NCBI GenBank assembly: GCA_949284715.1
Contig: CASDWH010000021.1
Span: 49,528-113,527, forward strand
Source: an uncultured bacterium
Lineage (GTDB): Bacteria > Cyanobacteriota > Vampirovibrionia > Gastranaerophilales > Gastranaerophilaceae
Length of the DNA stretch: 64,000 nucleotides
Reading direction: 5' to 3'
The notes beneath the pieces are model-generated. The model was not told the origin of the DNA, searched no databases, and saw only the letters and a program-made list of their open reading frames with translations. The translations under genes were made by a program, and so were the position numbers. Each line of letters opens with the position of its first letter. Positions within the stretch are counted from its first letter, which is position 1. Shown here one piece after another: positions 35,453 through 44,861 of this stretch.

Positions 35453-37513
35453 ATGTTTGATAAAAAGATAAAACCAATTATGATATCAGGACCGTATTGT
35501 TGCGCTAAAGGCATATTAGCCTCTCTTTTGGACTCATCTTCTATTCTGGCACTTCCGCAGTGGCATGATATGCTTATTGATATTTTTTACAGATTTATTA
35601 ATATCTTTAATTGTAATAAGCAAATTATAAGCTGGCGGGATAAGGATGATAGGGTTATACTTTTAAGAAAACTTCTGTCTGAGCATGATTATCCTATGAT
35701 TGAGCAATATGCTCTTCGTAAAAAAATTGTATTTCCTTTCGCTGCAAATCAATTTAAAGAACTGGATTTTAACTTTGATTACTATAACCAGACAAAAGAA
35801 TTTTTTGAGCAATTTTATAATATGGATACAGAAGATATAAACCTCGAAAATTTATCAAATCTATTTCTACAAACTTTTGTTAATAACCTTGATAATGCTA
35901 ATTTTTTTGATTACAAATACTTTGTTAGTGCTTCGGAACCTGGTTTTAATAATTTTGAAAACATTATCAATATGTGGCCTGAAATAAAAATTATATATAT
36001 TAACAGACCTGACTGGATTTTTTCTCAGGCTGCAAGACTGGAAATGATGAAGCATGATACGCTACATGTTATCTTTAATGATAGAAGATTACCAGGAATC
36101 ATACAAGCAGAAAATAATTACCGGAATTTAGCAATGCAATACCCTGATAATTTTAAAATCATAGAATTTAAAGACCTTATAGAAAATACACATCCCATAA
36201 TGGTTGACGTAATAAATTTTATTGGAGCTGACTGGAACGATATTTATGATATTCCCACATATTTTACTAAAGAGATCCCTCAACAAATCACAGGAAAAAT
36301 AATCGACACTCCTGAGACTTTGGGCCTTTCGCCTGCCCTCATGCAAAAACTTGAAAAGGAATACCTTAAAAGGAAAGGAAAAGCACAAAAAAGCATTACA
36401 TTACCAGCATTAACTAATTTCTTACACATAAAAGAAAACAATACGATAATAAGCAGCAACGATATTTCGGTTGTCGTGCAAAGCAATACCTATGACAAAC
36501 AGGAAACTGAAAAGTGCCTTAAAAGCGTAAGGAAATATCTTCCAGACGCCGAAGTTATTCTGTCAACCTGGGAAGGTTGTGATGTTGACCACTTAGATTA
36601 TGATGTTCTCGTTACAGGTAAAGATCCTGGCGGAGTGGATATGCTGCCAATAATAAATGAAACAAATAATGTAAACAGACACATAATAAGTACTATAAAC
36701 GGACTAAAAAAAGCAAATCGAAAATATATACTAAAACTAAGAGCAGATTTAACACTTAACGGTTCAGGTTTTCTTTCATGTTTTAATAATCCCATTGTTC
36801 AAAACTTAAAGAGAGAAAAAGAATATTCTATATTTAACAACAGGATTATTACCGATTCCTGCTTCACACGAAATTCCGAGTATAATTCCTGTACCCAGAT
36901 AGGATTATGTTTTCATCCATCAGATTTATGGTTTTTTGGTGAAAAAGATGACTTAGAAACACTTTTTGATATTCCTTTACAGGAAAAATTCATTGCTGAG
37001 GTAAACGGACAAAAGTTTCAATATAGAACCCCTGAACAATATACCTGGACAAGCTGTCTGGAAAAACATAACTGGCATATCTATATGGATACTTGTCTGT
37101 ATAACACACCATACACCTGTGAAATTTCTTTAAAATCAATAGTAAATAACTTTTTTATTCTTAATCATAATAAAACTGGTATACAATTTCCAAAAACTTT
37201 TAAGAAATATCCTAAACGGGCATTTAAATATGTTTTGAGTACAAAACGATATCTAGAGTTGTATCAAAGCTATTATGATCCCTCTTACAAGCTGCCTAAA
37301 GAATTTAAATACTATAAATTATCAGATGTATATCCTATACAAAAATATATAAACGAAATGAAAGCCTCTCTACAACCGGTCAAAAACTGGTGGAAAAAAT
37401 TTCGTGAATTTGTATCTCCAATTAGTTTTTTATGGAAGGTACCTTGTTGCCTGATTAAAATCTTATTTAAAATAATATTTAATAGTTATAAACTTATATG
37501 GTGGATGAAATGA
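35453..37513 (+). CDS. Sulfotransferase-like domain fused to WavE-like domain
   Basis: A 686-residue protein. The N-terminal 300 residues look like a sulfotransferase: a P-loop-like SGPYCCAKGILASLLD near residue 12, SASEPGFNNFENI, and KIIYINRPDWIFSQAAR (the region that holds the 3'-phosphate of PAPS). The C-terminal half, from about 335, is WavE-like: ISVVVQSNTY, VRKYLPDAEVILSTWEG, NNVNRHIISTINGLKK and LKLRADL. The neighbouring pair 37510 and 38627 has the same two domains as separate genes. Predicted to sulfate and glycosylate the surface glycan; PAPS use is inferred from fold, not shown. Confidence 0.7.
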   Translation: MFDKKIKPIMISGPYCCAKGILASLLDSSSILALPQWHDMLIDIFYRFINIFNCNKQIISWRDKDDRVILLRKLLSEHDYPMIEQYALRKKIVFPFAANQFKELDFNFDYYNQTKEFFEQFYNMDTEDINLENLSNLFLQTFVNNLDNANFFDYKYFVSASEPGFNNFENIINMWPEIKIIYINRPDWIFSQAARLEMMKHDTLHVIFNDRRLPGIIQAENNYRNLAMQYPDNFKIIEFKDLIENTHPIMVDVINFIGADWNDIYDIPTYFTKEIPQQITGKIIDTPETLGLSPALMQKLEKEYLKRKGKAQKSITLPALTNFLHIKENNTIISSNDISVVVQSNTYDKQETEKCLKSVRKYLPDAEVILSTWEGCDVDHLDYDVLVTGKDPGGVDMLPIINETNNVNRHIISTINGLKKANRKYILKLRADLTLNGSGFLSCFNNPIVQNLKREKEYSIFNNRIITDSCFTRNSEYNSCTQIGLCFHPSDLWFFGEKDDLETLFDIPLQEKFIAEVNGQKFQYRTPEQYTWTSCLEKHNWHIYMDTCLYNTPYTCEISLKSIVNNFFILNHNKTGIQFPKTFKKYPKRAFKYVLSTKRYLELYQSYYDPSYKLPKEFKYYKLSDVYPIQKYINEMKASLQPVKNWWKKFREFVSPISFLWKVPCCLIKILFKIIFNSYKLIWWMK

Positions 37514-38631
37514 TAGCAACCCCAAATTGGAGTCTTTTGAGCATGCCAGAATGTATTTCACCAATAATTATTACAGGGCCATATACAAGCGGTAAGGGAG
37601 TTCTTGCTTCCTTACTGGATTCCCATGAAATTTTTGCTATTCCTATGTGGCATGATATGCTTATTAGTACATTTTTTGATTTTACCAATTATTATCAAAA
37701 ACATAACACTACTTTAAAATGGCTGGATAATGATGATAGAATTATACAATTAAGGAAATTCCTCTCTAACGTAGATTATCCAACCTTGGAACAATTTGCA
37801 CTACAAAAAAAAATCGTTTTTCCTATTTCTGCCGAAAATTATGAAATTTTTGAATTTAATTTCGATTACTACTGTCATACTAAAGAATTTTTTGAAAGTG
37901 TTTATAAACTTTTACCTGAAGAAATAACTACCAGAAATTTATTTAATCTGTTTACTCAATCCTTTATTAATAATTTTAAAGATTTATCACAAAAAAATTA
38001 TAAATATTTCGTAAGTGTAATTGAGCCAGGCTTCTACAATTTCAAAGAACTAATATCACAGTTTCCTGATATAAAAATTATTTATATTAACAGAGACTGG
38101 CTCATCCCGCTTTGTTCCAGATATTTTTATCATAATTTTAATCCTTTTTGTGTCTTTGAAGACAACAGAATACATGACATAATTCGAGTAGAAAAAGAGG
38201 CTCCTTTTTATCAAAAAAAATATCCTGAAAACTTTAAAATTATCGAGTTCAATAATCTTATTAATAATACAACAACCACAATGCAAGAAATTATTAAGTT
38301 TATTAGCTTCCAGTGGAATGATATTTATTCCCAACCTACATTCTTAACTAAGACTATAAAGTCCAAACAACTTATAAGCGAAATTATAGATACAAAAGAC
38401 AACACAAAAATTCCAGCAAAAACAATTAAAAAACTTGAATCTGAATATAAACGAAAAAAATCTATAATAATGACAATAGAAAATAATAAATATGAAATTA
38501 AGCTGGAAAAACACATACAATGTTTAAAAAATTCTTTAAAAATTAAAACTTGCTTCAAAGAAGTTTGTTCCATATTGTTTTACCTTTTTGCTATATTTAT
38601 ATCAAAGATTAAACGGGAAGGCGCAAATGAT
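37510..38631 (+). CDS. Sulfotransferase-like protein (stand-alone domain)
   Basis: About 374 residues (the stop codon lies at 38632-38634), homologous to the first half of the preceding fusion: TGPYTSGKGVLASLLDS as P-loop, FVSVIEPGFYNFKEL, and KIIYINRDWLIP. The start is the ATG at 37510, overlapping the previous stop as ATGA, with GGTGG upstream. The C-terminus is a basic, hydrophobic tail that may lie on the membrane. It probably acts with the WavE gene that overlaps its end. Confidence 0.65.
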
Positions 38632-39709
38632 TAGTAGTAACGATATTTCCATAATAGTCCAGGGTGCAATTAATGATAAAGAAACACCGCAGTGCCTGAC
38701 TAGTATTCGTAAATACCTGCCGGGGGCGGAGATTATTCTTTCGACCTGGGAAAGTGAAGAGGTTACCGGGCTGGATTATGATATCTTAATCCAGAACAAA
38801 GCCCCCGGTGCTGTTTTTATGGATATAAACGGGCGTAAGATTTACAACAATATTAACCGTCAGCTATATTCTACACAGCAAGGACTAAAACACGCAGGCC
38901 GAAAATACGCGCTTAAGCTCAGGAGCGATTTAATTCTTACCAGCCCACAATTCCTTGAATATTTTGACCAATTTCAAGAACGCACAGGAAACTACAGACT
39001 GTTCAATCGTAAAATTTTAACCGATGTATTTTTTTCCAGATACAAAATAAAAACCGGTAAGCATTACACAATTATCCCTTTTCACATATCTGACTGGTGG
39101 TTTTTCGGGTTAAAAGAGGATTTGGATACTTATCTTTTACAAACTCCGCTGGTTAAAGAGCCGGAATTTACCGATTATTTTAAACTTAATCCGGACAAAA
39201 CCGGTACGTTCGGGCTTGCAACCTTCAAATTTGCTCCGGAGCAGTATTTCTGCTATTCCTGTTTTGCCAGAAATTTTGACGATATTTATATGAAAGACTG
39301 TTCTGATATAAACGATACTATTTCCCAAAAATCAAGGGAAGCCATTATCAATAACTTCATAATCCTCGGTTATGAACAATCAGGGATATATCTCAACAAA
39401 TATCCGTGCAGCAAACATCCGCAAGCACACGAGTTTGTCGGGATGTATAATTTTTATAAATACCAGAGCGAGTACAAAGAGTTTTGCGACAGCTCTTACA
39501 AAATATCAACTCCTAAACCTGTATACGAAGACGAAAATGCCGGATTTGCAAAGCTGCGTATCCAAAAACATTTAACAAAGCTAAAATCACCATCAACTCC
39601 ACTTGTAAGAAAATTTGAGGAACTCTTTATCAGTTTGCCGGTGTCCGTTTTCTTATACATATACAAACTCTTAAAATCCTGCTTTACACATAACCACGAT
39701 ACTAATTAA
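38627..39709 (+). CDS. WavE-like glycan synthesis protein (stand-alone domain)
   Basis: A 360-residue WavE-family protein: DISIIVQGAI, IRKYLPGAEIILSTWE, NNINRQLYSTQQGLKHAGR and LKLRSDLI, then FKFAPEQYFCYSC. WavE is needed for lipopolysaccharide core synthesis in Vibrio cholerae and is thought to be a glycosyltransferase. The start at 38627 follows GGGAAGG and overlaps the end of the sulfotransferase gene. GC content is visibly higher than in the adjacent AT-rich cassette (33.4-38.6 kb), which suggests different histories. Confidence 0.75.
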   Translation: MISSNDISIIVQGAINDKETPQCLTSIRKYLPGAEIILSTWESEEVTGLDYDILIQNKAPGAVFMDINGRKIYNNINRQLYSTQQGLKHAGRKYALKLRSDLILTSPQFLEYFDQFQERTGNYRLFNRKILTDVFFSRYKIKTGKHYTIIPFHISDWWFFGLKEDLDTYLLQTPLVKEPEFTDYFKLNPDKTGTFGLATFKFAPEQYFCYSCFARNFDDIYMKDCSDINDTISQKSREAIINNFIILGYEQSGIYLNKYPCSKHPQAHEFVGMYNFYKYQSEYKEFCDSSYKISTPKPVYEDENAGFAKLRIQKHLTKLKSPSTPLVRKFEELFISLPVSVFLYIYKLLKSCFTHNHDTN

Positions 39710-39815
39710 AAATCTATCCAGCTTAACAGTGTAAAGATTAATCTGCCGGTTCTTCCAAAAACAAATAGTCTTTGATACAATATCTGGTGGAAAGGATAAT
39801 GGAGAATACATTAAG

Positions 39816-41603
39816 ATGTTAGGATTCAAGGAGCTTGCCGATAAAATAACCAGCCAGAGGGTTTATATTAACTATAAGCGGATGTGGCCGTACGTTAAAC
39901 CCGTTTGGTTCAGAGCGTTATGTTCAATGCTGATTTGTATACCTATCGGTTCGCTTGATGCTGTTATTGCTCTTGCATTAAAACCATATATGGATTTGGT
40001 TATGGTTGAAAAATCCATCGCCTCGCCCTGGTATATTCCATTAGGAATTGTCGCCTTTACCTCTATTCAAGGGGGGCTTAAATATCTTTCAGCATACCTT
40101 TCCACCTGGGTCGGAATGCGGATTACAAACGGGCTGAAAATTGATATGTTCAAAAAGCTTATGACCCTGCCAACCTCGTTCTTTGACAAACGTAATTCCG
40201 GAGATATTGTTTATCAGTTTAATAATCAGGCAGATGTTGCCTGCAATGGCTTGCTTAACAATTTGAGCATATTTACCCAGAGAATTTTTTCTTCAATCTC
40301 GCTTGTTTGCGTTCTTTTCTACAATTCCTGGCAGCTTGCCTTGATTGCCGTCGTTATTCTCGGCTGTGCGTTCGCTCCTGTTGCTAAAATTCAGGAAAGA
40401 ATAAAATCCGTTATGGATAAAGCCGTCAAAGCAGACTCTTCAATTATTACAGAATATAATGAAGTATTTAACGGGAACAAGACAATAATTTCATATAACC
40501 TGCAAACAAATGAAACAAATAAATTTTTAGATATCTTACAAAATATTTTCAGACTCAGAATAAAAATGGTTCAAAAAACCCAGTGGTTATCCCCTCTTAT
40601 GCACGTAATTGTATCAGTAGGTATCGCTGCTGCAATCGGGTACGGATCGCACCTTATTATGTCTGGACAGATTACCAGCGGGAACTTTGTTTCATTTATT
40701 ACAGCCCTAATCCTTCTTTACACACCTGTTAAAAATATCGGAAACAACCTTAATGCTGTACAATTCTCGTTTTATGCAATAGAGAGAATTTTTAAGGTTC
40801 TTGACTCTGTACCGGAAATCCGTGACAAGGAGGATGCTGTCGAACTAAAAGACGGGCATTCAAATATAGAATTCCGAGATGTTTGTTTTGAATATGTTAA
40901 AAATGTTCCTGTATTGAAAGGAATTAACCTAAAAATCAACAAAGGTGAGACGATAGCGCTTGTCGGAAACTCCGGCGGCGGAAAGACTACTCTTGTTAAC
41001 CTGCTGCCAAGATTTTATGATGTTAAAACCGGCTCAATAACGATTGATAATGTGGATATCAGAGATTATACGCTGCGTTCGCTGCGGCAGAATATTGCTG
41101 TTGTGTTTCAGGATAATTTCCTTTTTTCCGGAACAATAAGAGAAAATATTCTTTTAGGGAACGAAAATGCAACGGATGAAGAGTTAAATAATGCGCTTAA
41201 AATGGCATATCTGGATGAATTTGTCAGCACACTGAAAGACGGACTAAACACCCAGATTGGGGAAAGAGGGATTTTATTATCCGGCGGTCAAAAACAGCGG
41301 GTTGCAATAGCAAGAGCATTTTTGAAAAACGCACCGATAATCATTCTTGATGAAGCAACCAGCGCGCTTGACAACAAAGCCGAAGCAATTGTTCAAAAGG
41401 CAATAGACAACCTGATGAAAGACAAAACGGTATTTGTAATAGCACACCGGCTTTCAACTGTTAGGAATGCCAATAAAATTGCGGTTCTTTACGAAGGAAA
41501 ACTGGCAGAACTGGGCAATCACGAAGAACTGATGGCTATCCCTAACGGAAAATACAAAGCGTTGTATGATATGCAGTTTAAAAAACAGGAAGTTGCTGTA
41601 TAG
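39816..41603 (+). CDS. ABC exporter, MsbA/lipid-linked glycan flippase type
   Basis: A 595-residue half-transporter. Six membrane helices occupy about residues 25-320, then an ATPase domain with Walker A GNSGGGKTT, signature LSGGQKQR, Walker B IIILDEATSALD and H-loop IAHRLST. Length and order fit MsbA-like exporters that flip lipid A or lipid-linked oligosaccharides. As last gene of the glycan operon it likely moves the finished product or its carrier across the inner membrane. A terminator hairpin overlaps its stop. Confidence 0.88.
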   Translation: MLGFKELADKITSQRVYINYKRMWPYVKPVWFRALCSMLICIPIGSLDAVIALALKPYMDLVMVEKSIASPWYIPLGIVAFTSIQGGLKYLSAYLSTWVGMRITNGLKIDMFKKLMTLPTSFFDKRNSGDIVYQFNNQADVACNGLLNNLSIFTQRIFSSISLVCVLFYNSWQLALIAVVILGCAFAPVAKIQERIKSVMDKAVKADSSIITEYNEVFNGNKTIISYNLQTNETNKFLDILQNIFRLRIKMVQKTQWLSPLMHVIVSVGIAAAIGYGSHLIMSGQITSGNFVSFITALILLYTPVKNIGNNLNAVQFSFYAIERIFKVLDSVPEIRDKEDAVELKDGHSNIEFRDVCFEYVKNVPVLKGINLKINKGETIALVGNSGGGKTTLVNLLPRFYDVKTGSITIDNVDIRDYTLRSLRQNIAVVFQDNFLFSGTIRENILLGNENATDEELNNALKMAYLDEFVSTLKDGLNTQIGERGILLSGGQKQRVAIARAFLKNAPIIILDEATSALDNKAEAIVQKAIDNLMKDKTVFVIAHRLSTVRNANKIAVLYEGKLAELGNHEELMAIPNGKYKALYDMQFKKQEVAV

Positions 41604-41616
41604 CCGCTTCCTGTTT
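41583..41616. terminator. Terminator between the two convergent glycan operons
   Basis: AAACAGGAAG (41583-41592) pairs with CTTCCTGTTT (41607-41616), with A/T flanks on both sides. It overlaps the last codons of the ABC gene and lies next to the stop of the minus-strand GT2 gene, so it may serve both operons. Confidence 0.6.
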
Positions 41617-41621
41617 GGTTC

Positions 41622-42632
41622 CTACATAAATTTATGTTTTAGATATCTAATTGCTTCACGAGGAACATGAGATAAATCAATCAGAAATGGCGGCAAGAAA
41701 TAATGCCTCATTTTTTTCATAGATATTTTTTTTGCTTTTCTATTCGCTTTATTTGCAGACACTGTTTTTTCAATATGCTTTATACTTTGTTTAGCAATTT
41801 TGTTATTTACGTTCGCCGCTAAACTTGCCCAGTATGAAATAAGTAATACCAATTGTTGACATATTTTTTGATGAAATATAAAATTCGTTTCTTCATTTAC
41901 ATCCAACAACGCTCTGCATATATTTGTTAAACGTCTTTCAGGGCCGGCACCACTCCAAACACCACCAACCTTTCTATAAACAGAACAGTCCCTGTCAATC
42001 CAATACATTTTACCTTTACTAAATAAATAATAAAATTGTGCCACATCAAACAAAAAAGCTTCTTTATTTTTTATACTATCCATATCAACACAGCTCATTC
42101 GTATTAATCGCGTTGACAGATGAGTAGTATACGCACATTTAATTTTCTCTACATCAGAAAAGTTTATTATGGATTTCGTATAAATTCCTTCTTTAATATC
42201 TTTACGACCATTCTTATAAGTAAGTGCCTCGTTTACTTCTTTAACAATTAATTGAATATTATTTGTCGAACAAAAACTGCATTCGGGGTGTGTTTCTAAT
42301 GCATTTATTTGCAATTCTAACTTATCTTTATCACACCAGTAGTCATCACCTTCTAAATAAGCTGCGTATTTTGTTTTAACGGATTTATATGCATTCCATA
42401 AATTAGCCTGTACACCTTGATTATGTTCTGCAATAAACGGAATAACTTTATCCGGATATTTATGAGCATACTCTCTTACAATATCGGAAGTACCATCTGT
42501 TGATGCATCATCAAAAACATGTATAACAAAACCATAATTTGTGTCCTGTTCAAGAATTGAATCTAATGCCTGTTTTATATATTGAACCTGATTATATGTA
42601 AGACAAATAACAGTACAAACTATATCTTTCAT
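41622..42632 (-). CDS. GT2 family glycosyltransferase
   Basis: A 336-residue GT-A enzyme: TVICLTYNQVQYIKQALDSIL at the start, FDDASTDGTSDI, and the metal-binding region LEGDDYWCDKDKL. Closely related in style to the GT2 at 49812 (both have D-D-Y-W-C-D), so the two are probably paralogues. A basic C-terminal region follows. Last gene of the minus-strand operon, starting directly after the stop of the cytidylyltransferase-RraA gene. Confidence 0.83.
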   Translation of the reverse strand: MKDIVCTVICLTYNQVQYIKQALDSILEQDTNYGFVIHVFDDASTDGTSDIVREYAHKYPDKVIPFIAEHNQGVQANLWNAYKSVKTKYAAYLEGDDYWCDKDKLELQINALETHPECSFCSTNNIQLIVKEVNEALTYKNGRKDIKEGIYTKSIINFSDVEKIKCAYTTHLSTRLIRMSCVDMDSIKNKEAFLFDVAQFYYLFSKGKMYWIDRDCSVYRKVGGVWSGAGPERRLTNICRALLDVNEETNFIFHQKICQQLVLLISYWASLAANVNNKIAKQSIKHIEKTVSANKANRKAKKISMKKMRHYFLPPFLIDLSHVPREAIRYLKHKFM

Positions 42633-43949
42633 TTAAAAAGCACCTCTTACAGCTAATATTTCGTCTATTGACTTGTTGCAAATAATATCATTAATTATAT
42701 TTTTTTCATTTTGAAATATTTTTAGAACACGCTCAATAATTTCTGATTCATATTTTGAATAAATTACAACCATAGCACATTCATCAATAAAAACCAAATC
42801 CCTCGGATTAATAACTTTATTATCAATTTTTATTGGTTTATTAATATAATCAACAGTTGCACGCCGCCTAACATCAGCGGCATTATAATTTCTACAAAAA
42901 ACGGGGAAATTTAACACCTGCGTTTGCCTTAAATCCCTTGTTGCGCCGTCGATTACAACACCTGCGGCACCATTTTTAATTGCAAGCCGTGCATTTAAAT
43001 CTCCAAAATAAGCATAATCCTTAATTTCATTTTCTACAATTATTATATCATTTTGGGCTATACCCTTATAAGAGTCAATCGCTTTATATATTCCTCTATA
43101 ATCCTCTCCGTCCTTTAATGTTCTCAGGCGAAGGGTATTTGCACGTCCTAACAATTTAATGCCGTGAATATTTGAACACCAGTTGTTAATTACAACTCCA
43201 CACTCTTCACCTTTTTCTATTTTCATATCATCTAATAAATCGGATAATGCGGGTGATGATATAAAATGTTTCATTAAATGTAATTTTTCATTTTCTGTCT
43301 GCCTTACGCCTTTTGCATATATACTTGCAAATTTCAAATCTTCCGGCGTATTTACATCAATTAGTTCTTCTAACTGACCATATATTAAATATGGCTTATC
43401 ACCAAAACGTCTATTTAATTTTTTTGCTGCATCTTTTCTTATTATATATAAGCCCATCGATTCAATAATTGAGTCAGGCAAATCTTTGCTATTTGGTATA
43501 TGGTTAATATCATAAGTAGGTTTACCATCCTGCCAAAAATAAAATTTATCTTTTTTCATTAATACTACTGAATCATAATTATTATCATTTTTCAAAACTT
43601 TAATTGCATTATCTATTGTTTCCGGTTTTATAAATGGAGAAGTACATAATAATTGAACATAAATATCTGCATCAGGATACGAATTTAATTCATTCATAAA
43701 CATTTTATGTCCGTCTGTTTTGTTATTGGCAAGCTGCGGATCTCTTTTCATAAATGTTACCGGCAAATAGTCAATATCGTTATACATTTCTTCTGATTCC
43801 GTATCAAGGAAAACTTTATCTATTTCTTTGCACTGCAACAATATTTTTAACGCTCTGGCGTAAAGCCGCTCCCCGTCCAAAAATCTTTTATTTTTATTTT
43901 CTACTCTTTCACTACTTCCTTTAGCAGGTACAAATGCATACACTTTCAT
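42633..43949 (-). CDS. CMP-sugar synthetase fused to an RraA-like domain
   Basis: A 438-residue fusion. The N-terminal 220 residues are an acylneuraminate-cytidylyltransferase: FVPAKGSSERVENKNKRF, FLDTES and LLCTSPFI. The C-terminal 200 residues are RraA/HMG-aldolase-like: NGAAGVVIDGATRDLRQT and FPVFCRNYNAADVRRR. The aldolase-type half could make or cleave the keto-acid that the first half activates. The start at 43949 (AAGGATAAG upstream) fits family N-termini; an ATG eight codons earlier has a weaker site. The 41-65 bp gap upstream is the largest in this operon. Confidence 0.72.
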   Translation of the reverse strand: MKVYAFVPAKGSSERVENKNKRFLDGERLYARALKILLQCKEIDKVFLDTESEEMYNDIDYLPVTFMKRDPQLANNKTDGHKMFMNELNSYPDADIYVQLLCTSPFIKPETIDNAIKVLKNDNNYDSVVLMKKDKFYFWQDGKPTYDINHIPNSKDLPDSIIESMGLYIIRKDAAKKLNRRFGDKPYLIYGQLEELIDVNTPEDLKFASIYAKGVRQTENEKLHLMKHFISSPALSDLLDDMKIEKGEECGVVINNWCSNIHGIKLLGRANTLRLRTLKDGEDYRGIYKAIDSYKGIAQNDIIIVENEIKDYAYFGDLNARLAIKNGAAGVVIDGATRDLRQTQVLNFPVFCRNYNAADVRRRATVDYINKPIKIDNKVINPRDLVFIDECAMVVIYSKYESEIIERVLKIFQNEKNIINDIICNKSIDEILAVRGAF

Positions 43950-44014
43950 TATTAACTTATCCTTTCTAATCATGCTATCCGTTATATTCGTTTATTATTA
44001 ATATGCCTATTTAC

Positions 44015-44860
44015 TTACTGATATATATCTTTAAACAACCCTTTCAATCCAACCGGATTAACAGAAATAATCTCTGTTTCTGGATAATACATATTTGCAA
44101 AATACTTTAATTTATTCCAGTAATAGCGTATTCGCTTCGGTTCCATTTGAAACATTGGAGGGCCATTAAAATAACCATTATTTGAACAATCACATCCTAC
44201 TAAATAAATTTTTGCCGGATTAGTATATAAAATAAACTGCATTGCAGTAAACGCTACAGTACCATGGCAAACAAGCGGAAGACTGGCGATATCATAAGTG
44301 TAATCATAACTATATTTACTTGATTTTGGATCCCAGGGAGAACAAGCATAATATCTTTCAGCACTATGTCTTATAGCACAAGATTCCGGAATAACCCAAT
44401 TGTCGACTAATTCGGATTGCATAATACCATAAAAACGTTTTAAATTTTTATTTTTATAATTAAAAGATTCTTCTATATAATCTTTGACAGCCAAGTAATC
44501 TTGCATAAATAAATAATCGAGACAAATTTTATCACACATAAATGCTCTGTTAACCCCGACATGTATAGCTCCATCAATAGGGATATAATCGTTTAAAGAA
44601 GGTCCTGTTGCTACAAGAACTACTTCCCTACCATAATTTATATTTTTATATTTAGGAAAAACTTTAGAATGTAAATTTTGAGCAGAAACAACTACTTTTA
44701 ACTCATTTATAATTCTGTCACGTCCGCCTCGCACAATATCATCTATAGGATTAAGCTTTAATTTAAATTTTATAAAACCGAATAAAGTAATAACTTTATG
44801 TCTGCGATTTAAATCATTAGTAATTGAAAAAATCGGTTTCAAACAATCTTTAAGTTTCAT
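44015..44860 (-). CDS. DUF115/GT42-like protein, putative sialyltransferase-clan enzyme
   Basis: A 281-residue protein with VVLVATGPSLNDY (nucleotide-binding glycine turn), VGVNRAF and YLFMQDY in the first half and HGTVAFTAMQFILY, KIYLVGCDCSNNGYF in the second. This order (GPSL, N-R, S/T-G-x-x-A, L-x-G-x-D) resembles CstII-type sialyltransferases and DUF115 proteins, which use CMP-sugars or related donors. That would fit the CMP-sugar synthetase gene next to it. Family assignment is tentative. Confidence 0.5.
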   Translation of the reverse strand: MKLKDCLKPIFSITNDLNRRHKVITLFGFIKFKLKLNPIDDIVRGGRDRIINELKVVVSAQNLHSKVFPKYKNINYGREVVLVATGPSLNDYIPIDGAIHVGVNRAFMCDKICLDYLFMQDYLAVKDYIEESFNYKNKNLKRFYGIMQSELVDNWVIPESCAIRHSAERYYACSPWDPKSSKYSYDYTYDIASLPLVCHGTVAFTAMQFILYTNPAKIYLVGCDCSNNGYFNGPPMFQMEPKRIRYYWNKLKYFANMYYPETEIISVNPVGLKGLFKDIYQ

Positions 44861-44861
44861 C

